In this document: positions 17,425 to 25,871 of the stretch, one piece after another
Numbering within the stretch: the stretch's first letter is position 1
Layout of the letters: every line of letters begins with the position of its first letter
From: Thermococcus sp.
GTDB lineage: Archaea > Methanobacteriota_B > Thermococci > Thermococcales > Thermococcaceae
Assembly: GCF_017656495.1 (NCBI RefSeq)
Contig: NZ_JACDNS010000014.1
Coordinates: 1-54,998 of the forward strand
Direction of reading: 5' to 3'
Length of the DNA stretch: 54,998 bases
Position numbers and translations under genes: made by a program
Notes under the pieces: model-generated
Database searches by the model: none
Seen by the model: only the letters and a program-made list of their open reading frames with translations
What the model was told of the DNA's origin: nothing

Positions 17425-18399
17425 TTAATCCCTCAATGTTCTACCTGTAAGTTTTATGAAAACATCCTCAAGAGTTGGCTCTTTTTGTTCAACGCTTAAA
17501 ATCCTCGCGCCGCTCTTTACTAAAAGCTCAACAACTTTTGGTAAATCTTCTTCGGTAATCTGGCCTCTAAGTGTTGTTATTCCTCTCTCGACATCTTCCC
17601 TTACAATAGCAAGCTTCCAAGGGAAGTTTTTCAGCTTTTGAACTGAAAAGTCTCTGACCCTTATTTCAACAACATCCTCTCCTTTTACAAGCTTTTTTAA
17701 GCCTTCTGGAGTATCAAGGGCAATTATCTTCCCATGATCAATTATTGCAATTCTATCACAGAGCTCTTCAGCCTCAGCCATGTAGTGGGTCGTTAAAAGA
17801 ACAGTCTTTTTCTGTTCATCAACGAGCTTTCTTATGAACTCTCTCACAAAGATTGCACTCTGAACATCAAGTCCTAAAGTAGGCTCGTCAAGAAAGAGAA
17901 CTTCTGGGTCATTTATCAGAGCTTTTGCTATGGCTAACCTTTGTTTCATTCCTCGAGAGTAATTCATTACTAAATCATCTTTCCTCTCCCACAGTCCAAC
18001 TAGTTTCAAAAGACCTTCAATTCGCTCATTCTCCTCGCTCTTGGGGATATAGTAAATCCTCGCAAAATATTTCAAGTTCTCATATGCTGATAAACGCCAA
18101 TAGAGAGTCCTCTCCCCTTCGGCAACTAAATTAATTCTCTTCCTAATCTCTCTCGCATCTTTCCTAATATCAAACCCAAGAATTTTTGCTGTTCCTCCGC
18201 TTGGCTCAAGAAGGGTTGTGAGAATTTTAATTGTAGTAGTCTTTCCTGCTCCATTAGGTCCTAAAAGTCCGAAAAGCTCTCCCTTCTTGACCTTAAAGCT
18301 TATCCCTTTAACAGCCTCAATCCACTCAACTTTCCTGAAAGGCAAGGGAATTTTCTTGGGATAGCTTTTTCTGAGTTCACTGACTTCAATTGCATACAT
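17425..18399 (-). CDS. ABC exporter ATP-binding protein (DrrA-like)
   Basis: 324 aa from the ATG at 18399 (MYAIEVSELRKSYPKK), behind the SD AGGTGAG; the frame opens 18 codons earlier without support. Walker A GPNGAGKTTT, signature YSRGMKQR (a variant of LSGGQ typical of DrrA-type exporters), Walker B VLFLDEPT and switch His in LLTTHYMAEAEE. A C-terminal ~80-residue domain (DVVEIRVRDF ... EPTLEDVFIKLTGR) is typical of DrrA-like ATPases. It energises the two ABC-2 permeases downstream. TATA-like sequences lie ~45-80 bp upstream on the minus strand. Confidence 0.92.
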   Translation of the reverse strand: MYAIEVSELRKSYPKKIPLPFRKVEWIEAVKGISFKVKKGELFGLLGPNGAGKTTTIKILTTLLEPSGGTAKILGFDIRKDAREIRKRINLVAEGERTLYWRLSAYENLKYFARIYYIPKSEENERIEGLLKLVGLWERKDDLVMNYSRGMKQRLAIAKALINDPEVLFLDEPTLGLDVQSAIFVREFIRKLVDEQKKTVLLTTHYMAEAEELCDRIAIIDHGKIIALDTPEGLKKLVKGEDVVEIRVRDFSVQKLKNFPWKLAIVREDVERGITTLRGQITEEDLPKVVELLVKSGARILSVEQKEPTLEDVFIKLTGRTLRD

Positions 18400-18560
18400 T
18401 TTACTCACCTTAATTTTATAGCTCTGCTCAATTGATATAAACTTAGTGCTCACAACTTTTAAAAAGGATTCACACAGAAGAAATACTTAAAAATCAAGAA
18501 GCTAAAAGATTTAGAATGACCAAAAACTTTTAAACTCTCAGCATTTCGGAGGTGACTTCA

Positions 18561-18842
18561 TTGGAAATCATAGTTGAAAAGTTCAAACCGAAAATAACAA
18601 GACCTTTCAAGAGAAAGAATGAGTACTGGGTCAAGCTCATTGATGAAAGTGGCGAGTATATTATGAAGTTTAAGAGTCCACTAGAGGCAGAAGACGCTGT
18701 TTATGGTCTGTTAGATTTGCAGGTTTATGGGGGCAAAGTGAAGCTTAAGCTCAGAGAAGGGAATGTTATTGAGGATATTGAAATTTTGGAGCTTTACAAA
18801 CCTTCAGCAAAAGAACTCGTTAATGAGTATTTTACTGACTAA
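18561..18842 (+). CDS. Conserved small protein, unknown function (TTG start)
   Basis: 93 aa. SD GGAGGTG (18548-18554) is followed 6 nt later by TTG at 18561, which I take as the start; the frame opening at GTG 18552 is within the SD. The protein is compact alpha/beta (EIIVEKFKPKITRPFKRK ... YWVKLIDESGEYIMKFKSPLEAEDAVYGLLDLQVYGGKVKLKL) and has no membrane segments. I do not recognise a characterised family. Single-gene unit ahead of tfe. Confidence 0.7.
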   Translation: MEIIVEKFKPKITRPFKRKNEYWVKLIDESGEYIMKFKSPLEAEDAVYGLLDLQVYGGKVKLKLREGNVIEDIEILELYKPSAKELVNEYFTD

Positions 18843-18999
18843 CCCTCTCAATTTTCAATGCCCGTAAATGTGCACCACTAAGCCAATTTTAACAAAAACA
18901 TATATATATTACAGGGGGCATAATACTATATTGAGACGCATCCTATTAGCGTTATAGAAACCAAATTTTGCTAAAATAAGTTGTTAAGGAGGTTTTTTC

Positions 19000-19515
19000 A
19001 TGCCAAGAAGAAAGAACAAGGAGCTCATAGAACTTGCAATGGACATCGGAGGAGAGGAAGCCGTTGAGATAATTAAGGCTCTTGAGAAAAAAGGTGAGGC
19101 TACAGATGAGGAGCTCGCTGAAATGACAGGCATTAGGGTGAATACCGTTCGTAAAATCCTTTATGCTCTTTATGATCACCAGCTTGCAGAATTCAGAAGA
19201 ACAAGGGACAAAGAAACTGGTTGGTACTACTATTACTGGCATCTAGAAACTAAGAGACTACCTGAGATCATAAGAGCAAGAAAAATGCAAGAGCTTAAAA
19301 AGCTCAAGCAGATGCTTGAAGAGGAAACAAGTGAGATTTATTATCACTGTGGCACTCCTGGACATCCAAAGCTGACTTTTGATGAAGCTCTGGAATATGA
19401 ATTCCAATGCCCAATATGTGGCAAAATGCTCCAGCAATATGACAACACTAAAATTGTAGAGGATCTCAAAAAGCGAATTGCACAGCTTGAGAAGGAGTTA
19501 GGGATTAAAAAGTAA
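19000..19515 (+). CDS. tfe: Transcription factor E (TFE alpha)
   Basis: 171 aa. Archaeal homologue of TFIIE-alpha that stabilises the open pre-initiation complex. The N-terminal winged helix (residues ~8-85) ends with the aromatic [11 protein letters not shown] coiled stretch follows, then the zinc ribbon. Its ligands here are Cys117, Cys137 and Cys140 plus probably His122 (HCGTPGHPK), in place of a fourth Cys; as far as I recall this is a Thermococcales feature. SD AAGGAGG lies before the ATG. Strong TATA (ATATATATA, ~18900) implies a ~70-nt leader with a short ACGC/GCGT inverted repeat. Confidence 0.95.
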   Translation: MPRRKNKELIELAMDIGGEEAVEIIKALEKKGEATDEELAEMTGIRVNTVRKILYALYDHQLAEFRRTRDKETGWYYYYWHLETKRLPEIIRARKMQELKKLKQMLEEETSEIYYHCGTPGHPKLTFDEALEYEFQCPICGKMLQQYDNTKIVEDLKKRIAQLEKELGIKK

Positions 19516-19558
19516 GTTCTTTTGTGTTTATGATTTATGAACTTCGGGGATGGTGAAA

Positions 19559-20290
19559 ATGCAGGAATTAGTGATTTTGGAGAAGATTTATGGAGATAGG
19601 AGCGGTTTTGAGAAGCTCGAGAAAAAGCTAAAGTCTCTAATCGGAGATTTAGAGGTTGAATGGAAAATAGGAATTACCCAGAAGCAATGGGTCAAGATTA
19701 GACTTGAAGGGGAAGATGAGGAAATATCCGCCAACCTGATAAGAGAGGAATTTGGGGAAGTTCCTTACAAGCTCAGCAATGTAAAAGAGGGACAGATTTA
19801 TAGAGGAAGATTTATTGACTTAGGGAAAGTTGGATACGGAGTTTATGTCGACATTGGAATTTTTTCTCCAACCCCTAAAGATGCTCTAGTTCCCCTCTAT
19901 TACCTAAAGAGAGAGTTCGGAGAAAAACCCGTAAGACAGATGATTAGGGAGTTTGGATGGGTTGATTATTTGCCCATTGAAGTTCAAGTAGAGAAAGTAG
20001 AATTTGGAGCAAGAGAAGTTGAGGCTCATTTTGCAGAAAAACAACTAAAGAGAATTAAATCTTGGATAAGCGATGGATATGACAAGCTTTTCATTGCAGG
20101 GACAATTAGCGAAAAAGTAGAGGATGCCCTTATAAGAACAGGACACTCAAGGGACGTTAAGAGGCTAGAAGAGCTCGGACTTATGGAAACTCTCTTAGTC
20201 CTGAAAAAAGGAACACAAGCTCCTGGAATAATAAAAGAAATCGGACCATACATAAAGTCTGCAATAATTGGGGCAATTAAGTTTGAGTAA
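19559..20290 (+). CDS. DUF2110 family archaeal protein
   Basis: 243 aa from the ATG at 19559 (SD GGTGA); an ATG at 19550 precedes the SD. Soluble protein conserved in euryarchaea, often beside tfe as here. An S1/OB-like strand pattern (GQIYRGRFIDLGKVGYGVYVDIGI) sits mid-protein, which suggests nucleic-acid binding, and the C terminus is helical. Function unknown. It lies ~40 bp after tfe on the same strand, probably co-transcribed. It overlaps the convergent membrane gene by 14 nt. Confidence 0.8.
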   Translation: MQELVILEKIYGDRSGFEKLEKKLKSLIGDLEVEWKIGITQKQWVKIRLEGEDEEISANLIREEFGEVPYKLSNVKEGQIYRGRFIDLGKVGYGVYVDIGIFSPTPKDALVPLYYLKREFGEKPVRQMIREFGWVDYLPIEVQVEKVEFGAREVEAHFAEKQLKRIKSWISDGYDKLFIAGTISEKVEDALIRTGHSRDVKRLEELGLMETLLVLKKGTQAPGIIKEIGPYIKSAIIGAIKFE

Positions 20291-21284
20291 TCAGATAAAG
20301 CTTCTGAGTTAACCTAATAGAGAGGGCAGATGTCACAATGACAAGTGAGGCAAAAAGCCAAGGATGAACAGTTAAAAGCGGAAGATAAGCAATTGTTAAA
20401 ATCAACAGGAACAAAACCTGCCCTCTCATTCTAATTGCTATCTTGAAGTTTGTAACAAATAAATAGCAAAGGAGAACAAGCTGAACTAAACTCTCTTTTA
20501 TAAACCTAGCCAGTATATAAAGGCTACTTTTGTCGAACAGCTTTGTTGAAATACTTATCCCAAAGACTTTTGAGAAAATTATTATGCCAATTATCGTTAG
20601 TCCAATGTAAACGTAATTCCTCCGGTGTCTCTTAGGAAAGGCAATTATGAATGCTGGCAATATTACAGAAGCGTAAGCATTTAGTCCAATGCTGACTACG
20701 GTGAAAACAGATAACAAAAACGTCTCTAGAATTGCCCTAAAAGTTTTCGGGGTAAAAGAAAAATTCATGATGAGAGTTAAAGTCACGACAAAAAAGAAGA
20801 GTGCAAAAAATTGTTTGTCAAATGTTTTTATAATCCCTCTAAAAGTTGGAGATGCAAAAGCCAGTCCATAAATTAGAAAACCAAGCTCCCGAGATGGCTT
20901 TGGGGCAAGGTAAAAGATAAGACATGACAAAAGGAGCAGAAAAGAAAAATGGATGAGGGAAGAAGAAAGGGGGTCCAAAATAATCATACGAACAGTAAAT
21001 TCATTTGAGTTAGCAAACCACAGAATACTTATGAAGAGCACTATGGTATACAGAACAAAAGCATCACGACTTTCTCTGAACAAATTATAGGCCAAGACGA
21101 AAAGAAGAACAAATAAGACACCTAGGATAATTATGCGCATGCTGTCAGGATGGCTCTGAGGCCAGTTGAATATAAGTGGAAAAAGCTGACCTAGTAAAAC
21201 ACTTACTTGAATACCCACCACCTTTCTAACTTTAATCTCAGCATCATTAAAAAAGTTATGTAGCCCGGTCCAGCGCGGCATCAC
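20277..21284 (-). CDS. Polytopic membrane protein, unknown function
   Basis: Up to 335 aa with about nine or ten predicted helices and short loops. Nothing catalytic is recognisable. The ATGs at 21284 and 21281 fall inside a GC-rich kink-turn RNA element (21256-21319). Either the RNA is the leader of this gene, or the true start is downstream (GTG at 21221 or 21218, neither with a good SD). Low-complexity hydrophobic composition makes homology by eye unreliable. O-antigen-ligase-like or flippase-like proteins have this shape, but I see no diagnostic motif. Confidence 0.65.
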   Translation of the reverse strand: MMPRWTGLHNFFNDAEIKVRKVVGIQVSVLLGQLFPLIFNWPQSHPDSMRIIILGVLFVLLFVLAYNLFRESRDAFVLYTIVLFISILWFANSNEFTVRMIILDPLSSSLIHFSFLLLLSCLIFYLAPKPSRELGFLIYGLAFASPTFRGIIKTFDKQFFALFFFVVTLTLIMNFSFTPKTFRAILETFLLSVFTVVSIGLNAYASVILPAFIIAFPKRHRRNYVYIGLTIIGIIIFSKVFGISISTKLFDKSSLYILARFIKESLVQLVLLCYLFVTNFKIAIRMRGQVLFLLILTIAYLPLLTVHPWLFASLVIVTSALSIRLTQKLYLITQT

Positions 21285-21319
21285 AGTTCCGGGTTTCCCC
21301 GACCTCAGCCGCGCATGCC
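21256..21319 (-). ncRNA. Kink-turn RNA: candidate H/ACA guide RNA or L7Ae-binding leader
   Basis: A 60-nt, ~65% GC patch in AT-rich DNA. On the minus strand, stem GCGCGGC/GCCGCGC is followed by the kink-turn boxes CTGA and GTGATG and an apical hairpin GGG-GAAA-CCC. Eleven nt after the stem comes the triplet ACA (21261-21259). A TATA element (TTAAATTT, 21348-21341) lies ~25 bp before the G at 21319, so transcription should begin exactly at the patch. The kink-turn plus ACA is the layout of a one-hairpin archaeal H/ACA RNA, but I could not find a convincing lower stem. A leader element bound by L7Ae is the alternative. Confidence 0.5.
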
Positions 21320-21340
21320 ATTAAAACATAAAGGGGAAGA

Positions 21341-21348
21341 AAATTTAA
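21341..21348 (-). promoter_or_regulatory. TATA box for the kink-turn RNA / membrane gene
   Basis: TTAAATTT on the minus strand, immediately after the mrp stop codon. Spacing of ~25 bp to 21319 matches archaeal promoters. Confidence 0.45.
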
Positions 21349-21351
21349 GCT

Positions 21352-22230
21352 TTACTCCTCTTTTTTCATTTCTTCAAGCTTTTTCACAAACCTCTGGGTA
21401 ATTTCCATGAATGCTTTAGCTGCTGGAGTGTCTTCATAAAGGACAATTGGAATTCCCAAGTCGCTCACTTCCCTAGCTTTTAAGTCAATTGGGACTTTTC
21501 CAAGAAAGTCAACTTCTTCTTTCTGAGCTAACTTCTCTCCGCCTCCCTCTCCAAAGAGATCGATCTTGTTTCCACAGTGTGGACAAATTAGATAGCTCAT
21601 GTTTTCAATAACAGCTACGTAAGGAACGTTCATCTGCTTCATCATGTTTACAGCTTTTCCAGTATCTAGCAAAGCAACTTCTTGAGGAGTGGTCACAATT
21701 ATCGCAGCATCAAGTTCTAGAGTTTGAGTAATAGTCAGTATCTGATCCCCAGTTCCTGGAGGAAAGTCTATTATCATGAAGTCAAGTTCACCCCATTTGA
21801 CATCCCCCAAAAGTTGCTTGAGTGCCTTTGTAACCAGAGGGCCTCTCCAAATGATTGGTTGATCTTCTGGAACCATCATGCCCATGCTCATGACTTTGAT
21901 TGGTGTCACTTGACCCATGAAATCTGTAGTTGGAGGTATCATCTCGAAGTGGTCATCCACTTTTTCGGCTAAGATTTCTGCTTTCTCAACCCCAAGCATT
22001 TTTGCTATATTTGGCCCATGGACATCAGCATCTAAAACACCTACAAAATAACCAAGCTTAGCTAAAGCCGCTGCTAGATTAACAGCAACTGTGCTCTTTC
22101 CAACGCCACCTTTACCACTGAGAACTGCTATTTTGTATTTCCATTTTTTCTGCTTTTCGTTTATCCTTTGAGTTAAAGGATCAACACCCAACCCGGGCAC
22201 ATTAAATGATGGAGGAGTCTTTATTGTCAT
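21352..22230 (-). CDS. Mrp/NBP35-type P-loop ATPase, Fe-S cluster carrier
   Basis: 292 aa from the ATG at 22230, 6 nt behind GAGGTG; the frame opens at a GTG within the SD. Deviant Walker A SGKGGVGKST (residues ~38-47) and switch segments VLDADVHGPNIAKMLG and MIIDFPPGTGDQ. The CPHCG motif near residue 215 binds a bridging Fe-S cluster in the dimer. These proteins (ApbC/Mrp/NBP35) assemble and deliver Fe-S clusters to apo-enzymes. A position directly downstream of the Fe-S-rich POR/VOR genes fits that role. Own TATA (GCTTATAAGC) upstream. Confidence 0.92.
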   Translation of the reverse strand: MTIKTPPSFNVPGLGVDPLTQRINEKQKKWKYKIAVLSGKGGVGKSTVAVNLAAALAKLGYFVGVLDADVHGPNIAKMLGVEKAEILAEKVDDHFEMIPPTTDFMGQVTPIKVMSMGMMVPEDQPIIWRGPLVTKALKQLLGDVKWGELDFMIIDFPPGTGDQILTITQTLELDAAIIVTTPQEVALLDTGKAVNMMKQMNVPYVAVIENMSYLICPHCGNKIDLFGEGGGEKLAQKEEVDFLGKVPIDLKAREVSDLGIPIVLYEDTPAAKAFMEITQRFVKKLEEMKKEE

Positions 22231-22396
22231 CTTCATCACCTCTTCATATTGCTGAAATTAGGTTTATCTAAAAGCTTATAAGCTTTGTCATAAATAAATG
22301 CATTACTGGACAAAAATGTGTAATTAAAAGTCCAGAGTCTAGATTACTAGAAACAACACTAACCCACGTGGAAATAAAAAACTTAAGAAGAAAGAA

Positions 22397-23344
22397 TCAA
22401 GGAAGTTCAACTTCCTTTCCGAGAACTCTCCACATTTCTTTGATTTGCTCTTTCAGCTCTTGTATTGCCCCGGGTCTCTTGAAGAGGTGCTTGAATCTTC
22501 CTTGCAACTTAAGGTATTCCTCAATTGGCTTCTTGAACTTTCCATCCTTGGGGAATCTCTGGAACTTGATGTTTCTGATATCTCCATTCTCAATTTCAAA
22601 AAGTGGCCAGACGCCTGTTTCAATTGCTAATTTTGCAACTTCAACTGTCTTCTCTGGTGGAATACGCCATCCTGGGACACATGGACCGTGTATCTGGAGG
22701 AATGCTGGGCCATCAACTTTTGCCGCCTTCTTAACTTTTCTATAGAGGTCATATGGATCTGCAATGCTTGCTGTTGCGACGTATGGAACCATGTGGGCTG
22801 CCGCTATTAGAGCAACCCATTTCTTAGGCTTGTCCTCACCTATTGAGTACTTTCCTGGTGGGGAGGTTGTTGTCCATGCTCCGTATGGTGTTGATGATGA
22901 CCTCTGAATACCAGTATTCATGTAAGCCTCATTATCATACATGATGTAAACGACGTTGTGCCTTCTCTCGAGCATTCCAGAGAGTGCTTGAAGACCAATA
23001 TCAGCCGTACCACCATCTCCACCAAATGCTAAGATTTTGCCCTTGTAACCGAGCTTCTTCCATGCTGCCTCAATTCCACTTGCAACAGCGGCGGCGTTTT
23101 CGAATGCTACATGAATCCACGGAGCCTTCCAAGCTGTGTATGGAAAGACTGCAGAAACAACCTCCATACATCCAGTTGCGTGGGCTATTGCAAAAGCGTT
23201 TGGATCGCCGTATTTCTCTTCCATAGCTTCGCTAAATGCTTTAGTAGCCAAACGCATGATTATTGCACATCCACATCCTGCACATGCAGCGTGACCAGGT
23301 GCCCAGTACTCGCGAGTTGTGATAGGGGGTTTTCTTACGGCCAT
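22397..23344 (-). CDS. porB: Pyruvate:ferredoxin oxidoreductase, beta subunit
   Basis: 315 aa TPP-binding subunit. CAGCGCAI near the N terminus and a further conserved Cys bind the proximal [4Fe-4S] cluster. The TPP/Mg motif is [10 protein letters not shown] ... [13 protein letters not shown] oxidises pyruvate and CoA to acetyl-CoA and CO2, reducing two ferredoxins. Last gene of the cluster. SD GAGGTG precedes the ATG and lies 3' of porA. An 82-bp stretch (22867-22948), coding from [10 protein letters not shown] onward, is identical to vorB although the rest of the genes differ. Confidence 0.96.
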   Translation of the reverse strand: MAVRKPPITTREYWAPGHAACAGCGCAIIMRLATKAFSEAMEEKYGDPNAFAIAHATGCMEVVSAVFPYTAWKAPWIHVAFENAAAVASGIEAAWKKLGYKGKILAFGGDGGTADIGLQALSGMLERRHNVVYIMYDNEAYMNTGIQRSSSTPYGAWTTTSPPGKYSIGEDKPKKWVALIAAAHMVPYVATASIADPYDLYRKVKKAAKVDGPAFLQIHGPCVPGWRIPPEKTVEVAKLAIETGVWPLFEIENGDIRNIKFQRFPKDGKFKKPIEEYLKLQGRFKHLFKRPGAIQELKEQIKEMWRVLGKEVELP

Positions 23345-23355
23345 TTTTAATCACC

Positions 23356-24540
23356 TCACAAAATCTCCTTCCTTAAGCCGATCCAATAAACATCCTCCTC
23401 AACGCCTTCCTTCATGGCCTTCTCTGAGATGCTTAATGCCTCCTCGAGCTGCTCGAATGTGACGTCTCTTCCACCAAGACCAATTATGAAGTCAAGGACT
23501 ATTGGCTTCTCCTTTTCGTTGATGAGTGATCTTGAAACATCAGCGAAAACTGCTCCTCCTAAACCAAAGCTGACATCCTTCTCAAGGATTGCCAAGACCT
23601 TTGCCTTCTTAGCCAAAGCCCTAATTTCCTCAATTGGGAATGGTCTGTAAACTGTAATCTTTGCAGCACCAACTTTAACTCCTTCTTCTCTCTTCTTGTC
23701 AATGAACTCTTTGAGTGTTCCAGCGAGTGAGCCCATTGTTATCATGATAATCTCAGCGTCATCAGTCTTGTACTCTTCAACCATCTGATACTTTCTTCCA
23801 AACTTCTTCTCAAACTCCTCAAAGGCTTCCTTAATGACTTCTCTTGCGTTCTCCATTGCTTCCCATACCTTGTATCTGGCCTCCATGTAGTGAGCTGGAA
23901 ATCCAAGTGTTCCCTGAGTAATTGGCCTCTTTGGATCGAGGTAAGCGTGCTTTGGCTTATACTCACCCAAGAATTCGTCAACAAGCTCTTGGTCTGGGAT
24001 TTCGACGGGCTCAACTGTGTGGGTCAGAATGAATGCATCGAAGCCGGTCATTGCTGGAAGGAGGACCCTCTCATCCTCAGCAACCTTGAATGCGATTAAG
24101 ATTAAGTCTAAAGCCTCTTGGTTGTTTTCAGCATAGAATTGAATCCATCCAGTGTCTCTCTCACTTATCATGTCCTGCCAGTCATTCCAGATGTTAATTG
24201 GGGCTGAAAGTGCTCTGTTACCAATAGCCATGACGATTGGCAATCTCATACCAGCTGCAATGAAGAGAATCTCGTGCATCAAAGCTAAACCTTGTGAAGC
24301 TGTTGCTGTGAATGCTCTCACTCCAGCGGCTGAGGCACCAACACATGCTGAAATTGCAGAGTGCTCACTCTCAACTTTGATGAACTCAGCATCTAGTTCA
24401 CCATTGGCAACAAATTCACTAATCTTTTCTGGAACGAGAGTTGATGGTGTAATTGGGAATGCAGCAATGACTTTTGGCTTAGCCAACTTTGCAGCCCAAG
24501 CAGCTGCCTCATTACCTTTCATAACCCTCTTCATGGGCAT
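23356..24540 (-). CDS. porA: Pyruvate:ferredoxin oxidoreductase, alpha subunit
   Basis: 394 aa. Contains the pyrimidine-binding domain with the conserved KGNEAAAWAAK start, AFPITPSTLVPEKISE and KVESEHSAISACVGASAAGVRAFTATASQGLALMHE. In the C-terminal half are MGSLAGTLKEFIDKKREEGVKVGAAKITVYRPFP and the GLGGRDV end. It completes the catalytic POR heterotetramer with PorB, PorD and PorG. SD GAGGTG, spacing 6. Ten bp after porD. Confidence 0.96.
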   Translation of the reverse strand: MPMKRVMKGNEAAAWAAKLAKPKVIAAFPITPSTLVPEKISEFVANGELDAEFIKVESEHSAISACVGASAAGVRAFTATASQGLALMHEILFIAAGMRLPIVMAIGNRALSAPINIWNDWQDMISERDTGWIQFYAENNQEALDLILIAFKVAEDERVLLPAMTGFDAFILTHTVEPVEIPDQELVDEFLGEYKPKHAYLDPKRPITQGTLGFPAHYMEARYKVWEAMENAREVIKEAFEEFEKKFGRKYQMVEEYKTDDAEIIMITMGSLAGTLKEFIDKKREEGVKVGAAKITVYRPFPIEEIRALAKKAKVLAILEKDVSFGLGGAVFADVSRSLINEKEKPIVLDFIIGLGGRDVTFEQLEEALSISEKAMKEGVEEDVYWIGLRKEIL

Positions 24541-24550
24541 CTAAATCACC

Positions 24551-24868
24551 TCACTTAACTTCTCTTACCATTGTTATAGCATTAGTTGGGCACTCATTCG
24601 CACAAATGCCACAACCCTTACAATAGTCGTAGTCAAAAACTGGGTAGTTCTCCTCATCCAAGTAGATCGCTGGCTCTGGACAATAAGTGTAGCATAAGAA
24701 ACATCTTACACACTTGTCCTTGTTAAACTCAGGCTTGAAGACTCTCCAAGAACCAGTCTTGTTTATTACGCTGCTTCCTGGGATGTATGCTATAGCTCCT
24801 GGGGTCATTTTTTCAGTTAACTCCTTTTCCGCTCTTTCTATATCGACCTTAAACGGGCTTTCAGCCAT
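24551..24868 (-). CDS. porD: Pyruvate:ferredoxin oxidoreductase, delta (2[4Fe-4S]) subunit
   Basis: 105 aa from the ATG at 24868 (MAESPFKV); the frame opens at GTG 24877 in the SD. Two ferredoxin motifs, CVRCFLCYTYCP and CKGCGICANECP, bind two [4Fe-4S] clusters that carry electrons from the TPP site to external ferredoxin. Length equals the Pyrococcus subunit. It begins a porDAB unit with its own promoter-like element in the 60-bp gap after vorB (minus strand GAAAAGTTTAAG at about 24900-24911). Confidence 0.96.
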   Translation of the reverse strand: MAESPFKVDIERAEKELTEKMTPGAIAYIPGSSVINKTGSWRVFKPEFNKDKCVRCFLCYTYCPEPAIYLDEENYPVFDYDYCKGCGICANECPTNAITMVREVK

Positions 24869-24894
24869 ATGTATCACCTCAAGTGAATTCTCAT

Positions 24895-24915
24895 AATAAA
24901 AACTTAAACTTTTCC
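24895..24915 (-). promoter_or_regulatory. Internal promoter for porDAB
   Basis: In the 62-bp gap between vorB and porD the minus strand carries a BRE/TATA-like GAAAAGTTTAAG, ~35-45 bp before the porD ATG. Separate transcription of porDAB from porG-vorDAB is consistent with what is known for Pyrococcus furiosus. Confidence 0.45.
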
Positions 24916-24930
24916 AAAATAAAAATGAAA

Positions 24931-25866
24931 TCAGCCGAAGACCTCGGCTTTCTTCTTAAGCTCTTTCCATTCCCTGAGTACCCATTCTTGAAGTATTTCG
25001 ATATCTTCTTTAGTCATGTATTTGAATCTTCCCTGGAGCTTGAGGAATTCTTCAATTGGTTTCGGTTCTTTCTTTGGTGATGGCATGTTTATCTTGTACT
25101 TACCGTTCTCGTATTCGAAGAGTGGGAAGTATGCTGTTTGGACAGCTAACCTTGCAAGCTCAATAGTCTTGTCAGTTGGGGCTCTCCAGCCAGTTGGACA
25201 TGGGGCAAAGAGCTGGATGAAGCTTGGTCCTGGTATCTCTTGAGCTTTTCTGAGCTTTCTCATGAAGTCCTCTGGGAATGCAATACTTGCTGTTGCCGCA
25301 TAGGGTATCTTGTGGGCTATAACAATGTCAATGACTTTCTTCTTGTGCCTTCTCTCAAGGAAGTGCTTCTTTCCACCAGGAGTGTTTGTTGTCCATGCTC
25401 CGTATGGTGTTGATGATGACCTCTGAATACCAGTATTCATGTAAGCCTCATTATCATACATGATGTATAAGGCATCGTGGCCTCTCTCAAGGAATCCACT
25501 CAATGCCTGAAGTCCAATGTCAGCCGTACCACCGTCACCAGCCCATCCAACAACCATTATTCCATCTTTTCCTTTGACTTTGTAGCCTTTTGCCTTAAGA
25601 GCGGCTTCAATTCCGCTTATAACTGCGCCTGTGGTTTCGAAAGCTGTGTGGAACAGAGGAGCACCAAAAGCTGAGTATGGCCATGGACCAGCTATGATTG
25701 TTGAACAACAAGCTGGAATTGCAAAGATTGCCTTCTTACCATATGCCTTAAGCACATACCTCAATCCCAGGGCAGCCCCACAACCTTGGCACGCTGTGTG
25801 TCCAGCGTAAAAGTGCTCTTCAAATGGGAGTGATAATCTCTTCTTTACGTTTTCGGGAATTTCCAT
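24931..25866 (-). CDS. vorB: 2-ketoisovalerate:ferredoxin oxidoreductase, beta subunit
   Basis: 311 aa from the ATG at 25866 (MEIPENVKK), 6 nt behind GAGGTG. A paralogue of PorB with the same CQGCGAALG cluster-binding start and TPP motif [11 protein letters not shown] ... [13 protein letters not shown] oxidises branched-chain 2-keto acids from peptide fermentation to acyl-CoAs. Starts 5 nt after vorA. Shares an identical 82-bp tract with porB (25386-25467). Confidence 0.96.
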   Translation of the reverse strand: MEIPENVKKRLSLPFEEHFYAGHTACQGCGAALGLRYVLKAYGKKAIFAIPACCSTIIAGPWPYSAFGAPLFHTAFETTGAVISGIEAALKAKGYKVKGKDGIMVVGWAGDGGTADIGLQALSGFLERGHDALYIMYDNEAYMNTGIQRSSSTPYGAWTTNTPGGKKHFLERRHKKKVIDIVIAHKIPYAATASIAFPEDFMRKLRKAQEIPGPSFIQLFAPCPTGWRAPTDKTIELARLAVQTAYFPLFEYENGKYKINMPSPKKEPKPIEEFLKLQGRFKYMTKEDIEILQEWVLREWKELKKKAEVFG

Positions 25867-25871
25867 CTTTC

